Counted from the first letter of the stretch, positions 54,824 to 63,092 are shown. The stretch is 64,000 nucleotides of DNA from Gammaproteobacteria bacterium (GCA_030426355.1 JAUHYQ010000003.1:248001-312000), one strand, 5' to 3'. Notes: generated by a model not told the origin, from the letters alone. Numbers and translations are program-made.

Positions 54824-55573
54824 TCAGAAGTTAATAATAAGCCCCACCAGCGGGCCGTGTGTCGTCGTGTCGTACACAAACCGTCCTTCTCCTGACCCCT
54901 TTTCATTGTCGTAGTCAACATCAAGGGCCTTGTAGCCGAATTCCAGTTCAAACCGATCGTTGATCCCGTATATTGCCGTGGCACTCGCGCTCCAGCTAAA
55001 GTCCGCACCCACGCCGAATCCGCCGATATCGCCGCGCATGCTGAGGCTCCAGTCTTGAGCAAGTTCGGTAGTCCAACGCAGCCCCACAACCGGATCGACC
55101 CAATCCTCGTCGATTCTCTTCGCTACGCTGCCGCCCCAGATCATAGGGTCGAGGCTAACCTTGACCGTATTGTCCCAGCGGCGAATGCCCACCAACGCTT
55201 CCAGTGACCCGGAGGCCGCGTCAATCTGCCGTGTCGCAATGGCTTCGAGGATCCCCTGCTTTACGCTGGCATCCAGAACGCCGCCAAGGGCTACCGATTT
55301 GTCGGCACCGAGATCCATAAAGCCGTAATCCAGAATGAGGCCCCAGCCGCTGCGATGGGCGGCTTCAAAATGCAGCATTCCGGCCATTTCCAGATTTTCC
55401 AGGATGTCACTAAAGTCGACATCAACAGGAACGCCGGCCACACGCCCGGCACTGGTGTTGCCACTGATTGACGTAGCCAGAACATAAGGTTCGATGACAT
55501 ACCGCCAGTCACCTTTTTTATGCTCATCTGCACTGACCTGAATTGCGAACAGCGTCAGTGAAGCCAAAAACAA
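54824..55573 (-). CDS. Outer-membrane beta-barrel protein of unknown family
   Basis: From TTG 55573 the product is 249 residues. Signal-peptide residues LASLTLFAIQVSA are followed by strands alternating hydrophobic and polar residues (YVIEPYVLATSISGN, WDNTVKVSL, RFELEFGYKALDVDYDN), and the last residues GLIINF end in Phe. These features indicate a small barrel of about eight to twelve strands. The nearest good ribosome-binding site (AGGAG at the end of the upstream gene) fits an ATT codon at 55588 better, which would give an Arg-bearing signal peptide; see findings. It is in an operon with the DUF4136 lipoprotein. Confidence 0.62.
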   Translation of the reverse strand: MFLASLTLFAIQVSADEHKKGDWRYVIEPYVLATSISGNTSAGRVAGVPVDVDFSDILENLEMAGMLHFEAAHRSGWGLILDYGFMDLGADKSVALGGVLDASVKQGILEAIATRQIDAASGSLEALVGIRRWDNTVKVSLDPMIWGGSVAKRIDEDWVDPVVGLRWTTELAQDWSLSMRGDIGGFGVGADFSWSASATAIYGINDRFELEFGYKALDVDYDNEKGSGEGRFVYDTTTHGPLVGLIINF

Positions 55574-55594
55574 TGATGAAGTACGAATGTTGAA

Positions 55595-56179
55595 TTACTC
55601 CTGAGCCTGCTGTGGAGGGAATCCTTTCAGGATGGCATCAACGGCTGCCTTAACGGTCTCATCCAGCTTCTTGCGATCGGAATCGGTAATGGACTTTGTG
55701 GCGACGCCGTGAAAAACGGGCCTATGCTTAGAGACGTCAAAGACGTCAATGGCCAGCATGCCCTTGTTGTACTCGCGTACCGTGGTTTCCATTGGCATGC
55801 CATAGTATGGGCCGCCCCAACCCCAGCCGCGTCCGTAACCGTATGTAGAAGGATAAGAATCCACTCTCACTTCTTTACGTGAGCCGATGGTGAACGACAG
55901 GCTGAAATCAGCGGATTCAGCATCATCCGTTTTCGTGAACCCCTTGGCCGCCATGCCTTCCTCAACGGCCACCATGATCCGCTGTTCCAGAAGCGGGCTG
56001 GGTATGCGGTCTGTCGAACCGACAATCATCGGATGCTCGGAAATCCACCCGTAGGTTTTATAGCCACTAAAATCCTGTGCCGGGTCGTAATCGTAAGTGG
56101 CTTTGAAGCCGGACGCGCAACCCCCCAGATAAATGCCGAGCAGCGCGGCTATAGCCACGCGAACTTTACGAGTCGACAT
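55595..56179 (-). CDS. DUF4136 lipoprotein
   Basis: From ATG 56179 (GGAG nine bases upstream) the product is 194 residues with a lipobox YLGGC (Cys at about residue 21). It has the typical DUF4136 pieces: ATYDYDPAQDFSGYKTYGW early, LLEQRIMVAVEEGMAAKGF in the middle, and IDVFDVSKHRPVFHGVATK near residue 145, with a Gly/Tyr-rich loop (GYGRGWGWGGPYYG) between. DUF4136 proteins are small envelope lipoproteins of unknown function. The gene's last bases contain the ribosome-binding site of the next barrel gene. The ORF continues upstream to 56194 with weaker support. Confidence 0.75.
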   Translation of the reverse strand: MSTRKVRVAIAALLGIYLGGCASGFKATYDYDPAQDFSGYKTYGWISEHPMIVGSTDRIPSPLLEQRIMVAVEEGMAAKGFTKTDDAESADFSLSFTIGSRKEVRVDSYPSTYGYGRGWGWGGPYYGMPMETTVREYNKGMLAIDVFDVSKHRPVFHGVATKSITDSDRKKLDETVKAAVDAILKGFPPQQAQE

Positions 56180-56354
56180 GCTCACTTTCTCCATTAATTA
56201 TTTATGCCTGCCAGCATCGGATGGTACCCAGATGGTTCTCTGCGGACAATGCGCTATTTGTAACCCCTTGTATGCTTTGTGGTTGGGCTATGTGCAGTGT
56301 GCTAAAAATGACCGATACAATGTGATTTCTGAAAACTCACCCTGGCCGTAGCTA

Positions 56355-57392
56355 ATGCCTAGACTAAACCCCGCCAATCTGCGAGCGATTTCCCTGCTGT
56401 GCATCCTCTTGCCGGTGACGGTGCAGGCTGCCAAGACCGACAGCGTTGTTCTGATTAACGGCAACGAGGTGACCGGCGAGGTTAAGTCGCTGGAATTCGG
56501 CGCACTTCGCTACAGCACCGATTCGATGGGCACTGTCAGTATCGACTGGGAAGACATTGTCAGCGTCACCAGCGATCAGGCCTTGCAGATTGAGCTTACA
56601 GACGGGAAACGTTACTTCGGCTCGCTATTGCGTGCCGATAAGGACTATACCGTTCGTGTCCGGACGGCCGATCAGGAGTATGCGTTTGCCGCTCAACAAG
56701 TGGTTCGTATCACCCCGATTGAGACCAGCGACCGGTTTTTGGAACGGCTGGACGGCTCATTTTCGTTTGGCTTGCAGACTCAGAAGTCCAGTAAAGTCAC
56801 CACGTCCAATCTGGCGGCAGACATTAGTTACAGGACCCGCATTTATCTGGTCGGCTTGCGCCTCAATTCGTCGGTTACCAACCAGCCGGGACTCCCCGCT
56901 ACGGCGCGTCAGGGTGTCAATCTCAACTATCAGCGATTTCGTCCGAACCGCTGGTTTGCGGACTGGTTTACGAGTTGGGAAAAGAACGATGAGCTTGGCG
57001 TTGATAACCGCTTGGCCGTAGGTGGCGCCTTCGGCCGATATATTACCCAGACAAACAAGAGCCAGTTTTCCCTTACAGGTGGTGCGCAGGTCGCGCAAAC
57101 CTCGTTCTCGGGTGAAGACGCTTCCACGCGCGAGGCTGAAGGCAGGATAGAAATTCGCTACCTGCGCCGCAATTTGCTACCCGAAACTTCGCTGACATTT
57201 ACCTCAACAATTTTCCCTTTGCTGGAAGATTTGAGCCAATATCGTGCGCAGTCTGATTTGTCTCTTAAACGAGAATTGTTCGAAGACTTTTTTCTCGATC
57301 TTGGTGTCGGCTACTCGTATACCAGCGACCCGCCCACCGGCGGCGCCAGCTCGGATTACATTGCCACCACGTCTATCGGGTATTCATTCTGA
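56355..57392 (+). CDS. DUF481 (YdiY-type) outer-membrane barrel protein
   Basis: This 345-residue protein has a signal peptide ending TVQA. A short beta module (about 25-110; VVLINGNEVTGEVKSLEFGALRYSTDSMG) is typical of DUF481 proteins with an SH3-like lead-in. The rest is a barrel with QRFRPNRWFADWFTSWEKNDELGVDNR and final strands ending TTSIGYSF. DUF481 proteins are widespread in Gram-negative outer membranes and are often induced by salt or low osmolarity; no direct function is known. It is a single gene, convergent with tRNA-Arg. Confidence 0.78.
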   Translation: MPRLNPANLRAISLLCILLPVTVQAAKTDSVVLINGNEVTGEVKSLEFGALRYSTDSMGTVSIDWEDIVSVTSDQALQIELTDGKRYFGSLLRADKDYTVRVRTADQEYAFAAQQVVRITPIETSDRFLERLDGSFSFGLQTQKSSKVTTSNLAADISYRTRIYLVGLRLNSSVTNQPGLPATARQGVNLNYQRFRPNRWFADWFTSWEKNDELGVDNRLAVGGAFGRYITQTNKSQFSLTGGAQVAQTSFSGEDASTREAEGRIEIRYLRRNLLPETSLTFTSTIFPLLEDLSQYRAQSDLSLKRELFEDFFLDLGVGYSYTSDPPTGGASSDYIATTSIGYSF

Positions 57393-57432
57393 ATAACGAT
57401 GGGTGCGCTCGGTCAGTAATGCACCGACCAAT

Positions 57433-57460
57433 AAAAAAGCCCCGCCGGAACCGGCAGGGC
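57433..57460 (-). terminator. Rho-independent terminator after tRNA-Arg
   Basis: On the minus strand GCCCTGCCG and CGGCGGGGC pair (one G-T pair) around a four-base loop and run into six Ts, 11 bases beyond the tRNA 3' end. Confidence 0.85.
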
Positions 57461-57471
57461 CTTGGTATACA

Positions 57472-57548
57472 TGGCGCGCCCGGAGGGATTCGAACCCCCG
57501 GCCTCTGCCGTCGGAGGACAGCGCTCTATCCAGCTGAGCTACGGGCGC
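57472..57548 (-). tRNA. tRNA-Arg (anticodon CCG)
   Basis: The minus strand folds into a complete 77-base cloverleaf. The acceptor GCGCCCG pairs fully with CGGGCGC; the D stem is GCTC/GAGC. The anticodon stem CTGTC/GGCAG closes a seven-base loop CTCCGAC with CCG at the anticodon. The T arm is GGGGG TTCGAAT CCCTC and the 3' end is GCCA, so CCA is encoded. It reads CGG codons. It is transcribed leftwards and followed by a strong terminator. Confidence 0.97.
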
Positions 57549-57699
57549 AGGAAACTTTGGTGTTATCGGTCTGGGTGGCACCAGAAAGATAAAGGTGGGC
57601 ATCCGTGCCCCGGCGCACAAGCTAAGACTATAATCTAATCTCGCGACCAGGCATCCAAGCCGTTAATTGCGCGCTGATGATACCGGCAGATGTGACTTA

Positions 57700-58395
57700 A
57701 TGCTATTCGACGCCACAACAAAAGATACTTTTCTCAATATTTTTGAGGGAGCGCCCGAGCGCTTGCTGCGCCCCGGTGAAATGTTGATTCATGCCGGGTC
57801 CGAAGCGGAACAGGTTTACAACATTCTGGACGGTACGCTTATGGTGAGCCGCATCGGCAATGATGGCCGGCGTCAGGTGCTGAGTTTTCTGTTTCCCGAC
57901 AACTTTATCGGCCTCACCACCGAGCGATATTTCTTTTCAGTGCAGGCGGTTACCAAAGCCCGAATCGTTGCACGGCCGCGCGTCATGCTTGAAGCCAGGC
58001 TGTCAGAAGACCCGGAAGCCGGGCGTGCATTTCTGAATATGGTCTACCGGGTGCTCGAAAACTCCATGGATCTCATCTACAGCCTGGGGCAAAGAACGGC
58101 TGTGGAGCGCGTGGCGGTATTTCTGTTGTATTTGCGGAACCGTCATCGCGTGGCACTGGATCTTGCCGATGATTCGCCTGAGTTAAAGACTGTCGCGCTG
58201 CCGATGTCGCGGCAGGACATCGCCGATTTTCTGGGTTTAAAGAAGGAAACGGTAAGCCGCAGCTTTACGCAGCTCGATGACCGCGGTCTGATTAGCCGGC
58301 CTGACAACGCGCATGCTGTGATCAACGACCTGAACGGCCTGCGCAAGCTGGCGGGGATTCAGGATTTTTCGTCACCTCTGCGGGCGCAGGTCTGA
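57700..58395 (+). CDS. Crp/Fnr-family transcription regulator without Fe-S cysteines
   Basis: From ATG 57700 the product is 231 residues (a TTG at 57667 is possible but has no binding site). The N-terminal cyclic-nucleotide-binding fold (about 10-120) has EMLIHAGSEAEQVYNILDGTL and GRRQVLSFLFPDNFIG. A dimer helix follows, then a winged HTH with MSRQDIADFLGLKKETVSRSFTQL near 180-203. The recognition helix has E-T-V-S-R, the FNR-type set that reads TTGAT half-sites. From ATG 57700 there are no cysteines to hold an Fe-S cluster. It is likely a sensor of another redox or small-molecule signal. The membrane cytochrome c gene follows after 122 bases. Confidence 0.85.
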   Translation: MLFDATTKDTFLNIFEGAPERLLRPGEMLIHAGSEAEQVYNILDGTLMVSRIGNDGRRQVLSFLFPDNFIGLTTERYFFSVQAVTKARIVARPRVMLEARLSEDPEAGRAFLNMVYRVLENSMDLIYSLGQRTAVERVAVFLLYLRNRHRVALDLADDSPELKTVALPMSRQDIADFLGLKKETVSRSFTQLDDRGLISRPDNAHAVINDLNGLRKLAGIQDFSSPLRAQV

Positions 58396-58516
58396 GCCGC
58401 GCCGTGCCTTTCAGCGCGGTCGGTTTATCCGTATACTTGCCGCCCCGGCCGGCAGCCACAGTGTTCGCGGCCGCAATATTTGACCCTTCATGGAATATAT
58501 CCGGAGCCATGAATAC

Positions 58517-59023
58517 ATGAGCAGCGACGACCAGAAGAACATTGACCTTATCCTGTTAACCATCGGCGTATTGATCGGGGTGGCTGTAGGCCTGTTTGTT
58601 ATCGCCCGCGATGTGAGCAACGCCAACATGGAGCGCATGATGCTGAACGATCGCGAGTATCAGGCGGCCGTAAACGAGCGTATTGCACCCCTTGGCCGCG
58701 TTGTACTTGACGGTGAAGCGGTAGCGGATCCGGGCGTGACGGCGGTTAAGGATGCGCCGGCTGCGGCGGTGTTGATGACGGGCCCGCAGGTATATAACGC
58801 TGCGTGTCTGGCTTGTCATGGCGGTGGTATTGGTGGAGCGCCCAAGACCGGTGTCGCGGCTGACTGGAACGCGCGTATCGCGCAGGGGCGCGAAGTATTG
58901 AACAAACATGCGCTGGAAGGCTTTCAGGGAGCCGGCTTTATGCCACCCAAGGGCGGGCGCGTGGATTTGTCTGACGAGGAAATTATCGCGGCTGTCGATT
59001 ACCTGGTTGAACAGGTCAAGTAA
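58517..59023 (+). CDS. Membrane-anchored cytochrome c (c5-like)
   Basis: From ATG 58517 (GGAG ten bases upstream; ATG 58490 also possible) the product is 168 residues. A membrane helix near residues 11-33 (LILLTIGVLIGVAVGLFVIA) anchors it. A linker and one class I cytochrome c domain follow, with CLACH near residue 96 and a Met ligand in FMPPKGG near 140. It closes with DEEIIAAVDYLVEQV. It should carry electrons in the periplasm toward a terminal oxidase or reductase. It sits behind the FNR-like regulator, which may control it. Confidence 0.87.
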   Translation: MSSDDQKNIDLILLTIGVLIGVAVGLFVIARDVSNANMERMMLNDREYQAAVNERIAPLGRVVLDGEAVADPGVTAVKDAPAAAVLMTGPQVYNAACLACHGGGIGGAPKTGVAADWNARIAQGREVLNKHALEGFQGAGFMPPKGGRVDLSDEEIIAAVDYLVEQVK

Positions 59024-59038
59024 TCCTCTCGTTGCCCT

Positions 59039-59302
59039 CTAGTCACCTTCGAGAGATTTCAGCAAGCTATTGATATAAGCCTGGCGATCGTTTGCGAGCG
59101 CTGCAGCGAGTTCGTTATCCGGTTGATGCTTGTCCACCAGTTCCGCCACGGCCAGGCCTTTGTCTTTCAGGGCTTCTTCCAACACCGCTTCGAGAATTTT
59201 CTGCCGGTCTTTAACCGCCCATAGCTCACCTGCAAGTGTCAGCAGGGCTTTGCCCAGCCTGTCCACGTCAGCATCGCGCAGGTTTGGCTTTTGGTTGCTC
59301 AT
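59039..59302 (-). CDS. Small helical protein coupled to a methyltransferase gene
   Basis: This 87-residue protein has a largely helical, charged sequence (DADVDRLGKALLTLAGELWAVKDR) without a signal or membrane span. Its ATG overlaps the stop of the methyltransferase gene by four bases, so translation is coupled. The family is not recognised; the product could be a partner of the enzyme. A toxin or antitoxin is not indicated. Confidence 0.6.
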   Translation of the reverse strand: MSNQKPNLRDADVDRLGKALLTLAGELWAVKDRQKILEAVLEEALKDKGLAVAELVDKHQPDNELAAALANDRQAYINSLLKSLEGD

Positions 59303-60351
59303 GTCGTCGTGCCTTTGCGTGCAATCAGTACGAAGGGATATTGAGCAGGGCCCAGGCCTTCCCAGCTGGCTTCGGCAAAGCCGGCATCCAGGGCAAGTTC
59401 GGCAAGATTGGTACTGGCGTATTCGCGCCAGAATGGATCACCGCCGTGCTCCTGATTCCAGTAGTCATTCGCCCAGCGCTCCATGCGGCTGAATGCGTGA
59501 TAGGCCTTCACGTCGCCGATCACTGTATAGCCCCCGGGCCGCGTGACGCGCAGGCATTCGCGTAACACCGATTTTGCTGCAGTTATCGGCAGTTCATGAA
59601 ACATCGCGTAACTGGTGACCAGATCAAAGTTGTCATCCGGTTGCCCGGTGGCTTCTCCTGCTGCCTGAAACAACTCCCAGTCCAGATTGTGTTCGTTGGC
59701 ATAGCGCTGGGCCTGTTCAAGTTGCCGCGCGCTCAGATCGCAGGCACTGATTTTGGCGTGTGGGAATATCTCGGCCACGCCCTGAGTGTACTGGCCGCTG
59801 CAGCAGCCGATTTCCAGTATGCGCGCCGGGTTACTTACCGGGGCCGCGGCGGCCACACTCTTACGTGTTGCGTAAATTAAACCCGCGAAATTCGGGTTCA
59901 CCATTTTGCGGTGGATGAGTTCACCATGCACGAAGCCCATGTAGTCATGGCCGTCCCAACCGCCGGCCGACTTGTGAAATTCGAACCCGTCCCAGTAGTC
60001 GGGTTTAGCAGGGTTTTCGGCATAGCGTGGCCGACGCGGTGTGGTCTGCAGCCGGTCGAGTTCCGGTGACACCGCCTCGCGTATTTCTTCAAAGGCGGTT
60101 ATCGCAACGCGGCCATGTGCTTCCAGCGTCCAGTCACGGCACAGCCGTAGCATCCGGAAAGCAGGGATGTCTTCAAATAACGGGGTCAGTGTCCGGTGCA
60201 GCCCGGCAATGTCATCCGGCAGCGAATCATCAGCTGGTATGTGCTGCGCCGCCCGGGCATCGGCCACCTGCTCCAGCCGGTCGCTCATTAAGCGCAGATC
60301 CGACAGGAACTCTATGCCGGCTCGACCGTGCTGGTGGAGGGTGTATTGCAT
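59299..60351 (-). CDS. SAM-dependent methyltransferase, class I
   Basis: This 350-residue protein has an N-terminal helical region of about 170 residues and then a Rossmann-type methyltransferase fold. Motif I is ILEIGCCSGQYTQGV near residue 183, motif II has an acidic ISACDLSARQLEQA, motif IV is FDLVTSYAMFHELP, and RECLRVTRPGGYTVIGDV follows. Substrate is unknown; the fold is shared by small-molecule and macromolecule methylases. The long unrelated N-terminal part may bind substrate. It is followed by a coupled 87-residue gene and preceded by the comM gene after 19 bases, all leftward. Confidence 0.82.
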   Translation of the reverse strand: MQYTLHQHGRAGIEFLSDLRLMSDRLEQVADARAAQHIPADDSLPDDIAGLHRTLTPLFEDIPAFRMLRLCRDWTLEAHGRVAITAFEEIREAVSPELDRLQTTPRRPRYAENPAKPDYWDGFEFHKSAGGWDGHDYMGFVHGELIHRKMVNPNFAGLIYATRKSVAAAAPVSNPARILEIGCCSGQYTQGVAEIFPHAKISACDLSARQLEQAQRYANEHNLDWELFQAAGEATGQPDDNFDLVTSYAMFHELPITAAKSVLRECLRVTRPGGYTVIGDVKAYHAFSRMERWANDYWNQEHGGDPFWREYASTNLAELALDAGFAEASWEGLGPAQYPFVLIARKGTTT

Positions 60352-60370
60352 AACGTCAGTCTATACAAAC

Positions 60371-61867
60371 TTAGCGCACCAGCACGGGGCGCAGACTCAG
60401 GGCTTCCGCCACATGGGCAGCGCAGACGGTAGCGGAGCCGTGCGTATCCGCAATGGTTCGCGCAACCCGCAAACTGCGGTTGCAGGCTCGGTGCGAGAGG
60501 CCCAGTTTGTCGGCTGCTTCATTGAGAAGCCGCATCCCTGCCTCATCGGGCCGGCAGTGCAGGCGCAATTCGTCAGTGTCCAGTTCAGCGTTCAGTTTGT
60601 TTGCGCGAGCACGCGCCAGCGCTTGCATCTGCTCGACGCGTTGGCGAACCACGGCTGAACTTTCGGCAGCGGGCGCGTCGAACAACAACGGTGGTTCTCG
60701 TGAAATGTGCAAACCCATGTCAATGCGGTCAAGAAAGGGGCCGGAGAGCCGTTCTCGGTATCGGCGAATCTGGTCGGGTGAGCAGCGGCATTCGTGTTGC
60801 GGGTCGCCCAGGTAGCCGCAGGGGCAGGGATTCATCGCGGCAACCAGTTGGGTTTGTGCCGGAAAGCTGACGGTGCGGTTGGCACGGGCGATGGAGATCA
60901 CGCCCGTCTCCAGCGGTTCACGCAGCACCTCGAGTGCACTGCGTTTGAATTCCGGCAGTTCGTCCAGAAACAACACGCCGTTATGCGCAAGCGACAATTC
61001 GCCGGGTGTGGGGGCGCTGCCGCCGCCGGCCAGCGCTGCTGCCGTTGCGGTGTGATGCGGGGCGCGAAAGGCCGGCGCACGCGGATCAGGCCAGTGCCGC
61101 GTGGCGATGCCTTTTAGCGAATACAGCGCGGCTGTCTGCAGTGCCCGGCGGTGGTCGGGTGCCGGCAGGATGCCGGGCAGCCGCCGGGCCAGCATGCTTT
61201 TGCCGGTGCCGGGCGGCCCGCACATCAGCAGGTGGTGCCCGCCGGCAGCGGCAATTTCCAACGCGCGCCGCGCTACCGACTGCCCTACCACGTCACTCAG
61301 ATCCGGCACGGGGGCAATGCATTGCAATGCTTGGGGCCGAGCGCTCGGCAGTGGCTTAGTGCCGCTTAGAAACTCGGCAACGGCCAGCAGGTTCTCTGCA
61401 ACCCGCACGCGGCTATCGCGTAATAGCCCTGCTTCTGCCTCGGCCGCGCGCGGAATAATAATCGAGTGACCGTCGGACAGAGCGGCCATGGCAACAGGCA
61501 GAAGTCCGGGTACTGCGCGCAACTCACCCGACAGGGCAAGCTCGCCGGTGAGCTCATAGCGATCCAGTCTGCTCGCAGCCAACTGGCGTGATGCGCACAG
61601 TATGCCGATGGCAATCGGCAAGTCGTAGCGGCTGCCGGACTTGGGCAGGTCGGCTGGCGCCAGGCTCACGACGATGCGCCGGTCCGGCATTTCGAATCCG
61701 GAATTCTGCAGCGCCGCTCGGACGCGGTCGCGGCTTTCGCGAACTGCGGTTTCGACCAGGCCCACCACGGACAGCCCCGGCAGGCCCGGGCCCAGATGAA
61801 CTTCGACGAATACTTCGGGCGCACGACCGCCCTCTGGTGCGCGACAGCGCACGGTCACCGGTTGCAT
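60371..61867 (-). CDS. comM: YifB/ComM-family AAA ATPase (Mg-chelatase-like)
   Basis: This 498-residue protein is near the family length of about 505. The N-terminal ChlI-like domain has VEVHLGPGLPGLSVVGLVE and SLAPADLPKSGSRYDLPIA. An AAA domain has Walker A GPPGTGKSMLARRLPG near 216 and Walker B-type LFLDELPEFKR near 298, with PCPCGYLGDPQHECRCSP near 348. A C-terminal helical domain closes it. In naturally competent bacteria ComM is a hexameric branch-migration helicase used when incoming DNA recombines. It is adjacent to and codirectional with the ubiK gene. Confidence 0.92.
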   Translation of the reverse strand: MQPVTVRCRAPEGGRAPEVFVEVHLGPGLPGLSVVGLVETAVRESRDRVRAALQNSGFEMPDRRIVVSLAPADLPKSGSRYDLPIAIGILCASRQLAASRLDRYELTGELALSGELRAVPGLLPVAMAALSDGHSIIIPRAAEAEAGLLRDSRVRVAENLLAVAEFLSGTKPLPSARPQALQCIAPVPDLSDVVGQSVARRALEIAAAGGHHLLMCGPPGTGKSMLARRLPGILPAPDHRRALQTAALYSLKGIATRHWPDPRAPAFRAPHHTATAAALAGGGSAPTPGELSLAHNGVLFLDELPEFKRSALEVLREPLETGVISIARANRTVSFPAQTQLVAAMNPCPCGYLGDPQHECRCSPDQIRRYRERLSGPFLDRIDMGLHISREPPLLFDAPAAESSAVVRQRVEQMQALARARANKLNAELDTDELRLHCRPDEAGMRLLNEAADKLGLSHRACNRSLRVARTIADTHGSATVCAAHVAEALSLRPVLVR

Positions 61868-61891
61868 ACGGATTAAGCGGAGCGGCGGTCG

Positions 61892-62164
61892 TTAGTCGTC
61901 GGCTGCGGAAGCGTTTGCGCGGGCTTGCAGTTCGGCGAGTTGTGCTTCTAAGCGGTCGAGCTTGTCGCGGGTGCGCTCCAGCACTTTGCGTTGCACATCG
62001 AATTCCTCCCGCGTTACCAGGTCCATTTTTTCCAGGCCGGCTGCGAGCAGGCCGCGAAAATTGTTCTGCAGGTCGTTGCGCAGGTCATTGCCAAAGTCAT
62101 GCAGATCGCCGGGAACCGCATCTGCCAGTTTGCCCGCCAACTCATCAAGGGTGTTTTTTTTCAT
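61892..62164 (-). CDS. ubiK: UbiK-like accessory protein (BMFP/YqiC family)
   Basis: From ATG 62164 the product is 90 residues: MKKNTLDELAGKLADAVP, then LRNDLQNNFRGLLAAGLEKMDLV and a coiled coil TRDKLDRLEAQLAELQ. This is the BMFP domain of YqiC/UbiK, a trimeric membrane-associated factor that supports ubiquinone biosynthesis under air. A longer frame starts at 62296 with a non-family N-terminus and is rejected as the start. It lies divergent from the porin-glnK-amtB operon, sharing the 250-base gap that holds the sigma-54 and NtrC-like sites. Confidence 0.85.
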   Translation of the reverse strand: MKKNTLDELAGKLADAVPGDLHDFGNDLRNDLQNNFRGLLAAGLEKMDLVTREEFDVQRKVLERTRDKLDRLEAQLAELQARANASAADD

Positions 62165-62223
62165 TGCTGTGTATCCATGGCTGTGTTCCATGTTCTCTTT
62201 GCCGGGCGTTCGCCCGGGTTTGC

Positions 62224-62240
62224 TGCACGGTTTTCGAGCA
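62224..62240 (+). promoter_or_regulatory. Weak NtrC-like site (distal)
   Basis: TGCACGGTTTTCGAGCA keeps the left half TGCAC and AGCA of the right, with three mismatches to the TGCACY-N5-GGTGCA pattern. Its centre is 31 bases from the stronger site, close to three helix turns. Confidence 0.4.
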
Positions 62241-62254
62241 CGTTCACTGTTCGT

Positions 62255-62271
62255 CGCACTCCGGTGGTGCG
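62255..62271 (+). promoter_or_regulatory. Strong NtrC-like site
   Basis: CGCACTCCGGTGGTGCG fits GCACY-N5-GGTGC at every core base; only the outer T/A pair differs and does so symmetrically. It centres about 90 bases upstream of the expected start of the sigma-54 transcript, a usual enhancer distance. Confidence 0.6.
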
Positions 62272-62325
62272 CGCAGCGTCGGCCTGATTTTCGCAACCCG
62301 TCGATAAATAAAGGTTTTCGGAAAC

Positions 62326-62341
62326 TGGCACGGTTCGTGCT
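62326..62341 (+). promoter_or_regulatory. Sigma-54 (-24/-12) promoter for the porin-glnK-amtB operon
   Basis: TGGCACGGTTCGTGCT matches TGGCACG-N4-TTGCW with one change (G for the first T of the -12 box) and exact spacing between the GG and GC pairs. The gene start is about 75 bases downstream. This indicates nitrogen control through RpoN and NtrC. Confidence 0.75.
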
Positions 62342-62414
62342 TAGTACCGGTCAGGGAGTGAAGGGATGGTGACATCCGCACTGATTTCTCGCAATACATA
62401 AAAGGGTTAACAAA

Positions 62415-63092
62415 GTGAAGAAACAAGCTATGACGGCAGTTGCATTACTGGGTGTTGTTACAGGGCCTGCAATGGCGGTGGAAGTAACGGGTAACGCAGG
62501 CATCGTCTCGGAATATGTGTTCCGGGGCGTGCCATCGTCGGACGGCAAAGCTGCAGCGCAGGGCGGCATCGACGCTGCCTGGGATTCGGGTCTTTACGTC
62601 GGCACTTGGGCCTCCAGCGTGGACTTTGACGGTGCCGACGGCGTTGAGGTCGATTTCTACGGCGGATACGGCGGCGAGATCGGTGATTTCTCTTACGGCA
62701 TTGGTGCGACGCTTTACACCTATACCGACGATGCCGATGAGGACTATCAGGAGATCAACCTGAGCGGCGGTTGGAAATGGTTCACCCTCGATTACGCGAA
62801 AGGCGAGTACGACGCCATGGGCGGCCCGGACGTTGATTACGATTTCTGGTCAATTACCGCGGAATACGAAGGTTTTTACGCCAAGTTTGGTTCGCTCGGC
62901 GATGACTTGTTTGCCGGCGTGGACAGCGATTACTACGAAGCCGGTTATACGGGCACTGTGACCGTCGCCGACCAGGATCTGTTTGACTTTTCCATTGCCT
63001 GGATCGCCAGCGACAAGGGCCTTTTGATTGGCAGCATGTCTGAGAACCGTCTGGTGTTTGGCGTCACCAAGAGCTTCGACATCCTGAACTAG
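62415..63092 (+). CDS. TorF-family putative porin
   Basis: This 225-residue protein starts at GTG 62415. The signal peptide ends VTGPAMA before VEV, and the body is barrel strands with frequent aspartates and aromatic residues (GNAGIVSEYVFRG, GYGGEIGDFSYGIGATLYTY). It ends VFGVTKSFDILN. The opening SEYVFRG is typical of the TorF/TIGR02001 group of putative porins. It heads an operon with glnK and amtB, 12 bases before glnK. Placement behind a sigma-54 promoter suggests that it lets nitrogen compounds, perhaps ammonium or urea, cross the outer membrane under nitrogen limitation. That role is inferred. Confidence 0.85.
   Translation: MKKQAMTAVALLGVVTGPAMAVEVTGNAGIVSEYVFRGVPSSDGKAAAQGGIDAAWDSGLYVGTWASSVDFDGADGVEVDFYGGYGGEIGDFSYGIGATLYTYTDDADEDYQEINLSGGWKWFTLDYAKGEYDAMGGPDVDYDFWSITAEYEGFYAKFGSLGDDLFAGVDSDYYEAGYTGTVTVADQDLFDFSIAWIASDKGLLIGSMSENRLVFGVTKSFDILN

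Noticed and set aside
59039-60351. Methyltransferase plus overlapping small gene as a toxin-antitoxin or restriction pair
   Set aside because: The methyltransferase lacks DNA-methylase target motifs (no DPPY or PC loop), and the small protein has no toxin features.
60041-60658. A 205-residue open frame on the plus strand across the methyltransferase-comM junction
   Set aside because: Antisense to both real genes, with Ser/Arg/Cys-rich composition; no domain.
61588-62307. A 239-residue open frame on the plus strand over the comM and ubiK genes
   Set aside because: It lies opposite two well-supported genes, is rich in Arg, Pro and Gly as expected for a shadow of GC-rich coding DNA, and has no recognisable domain.
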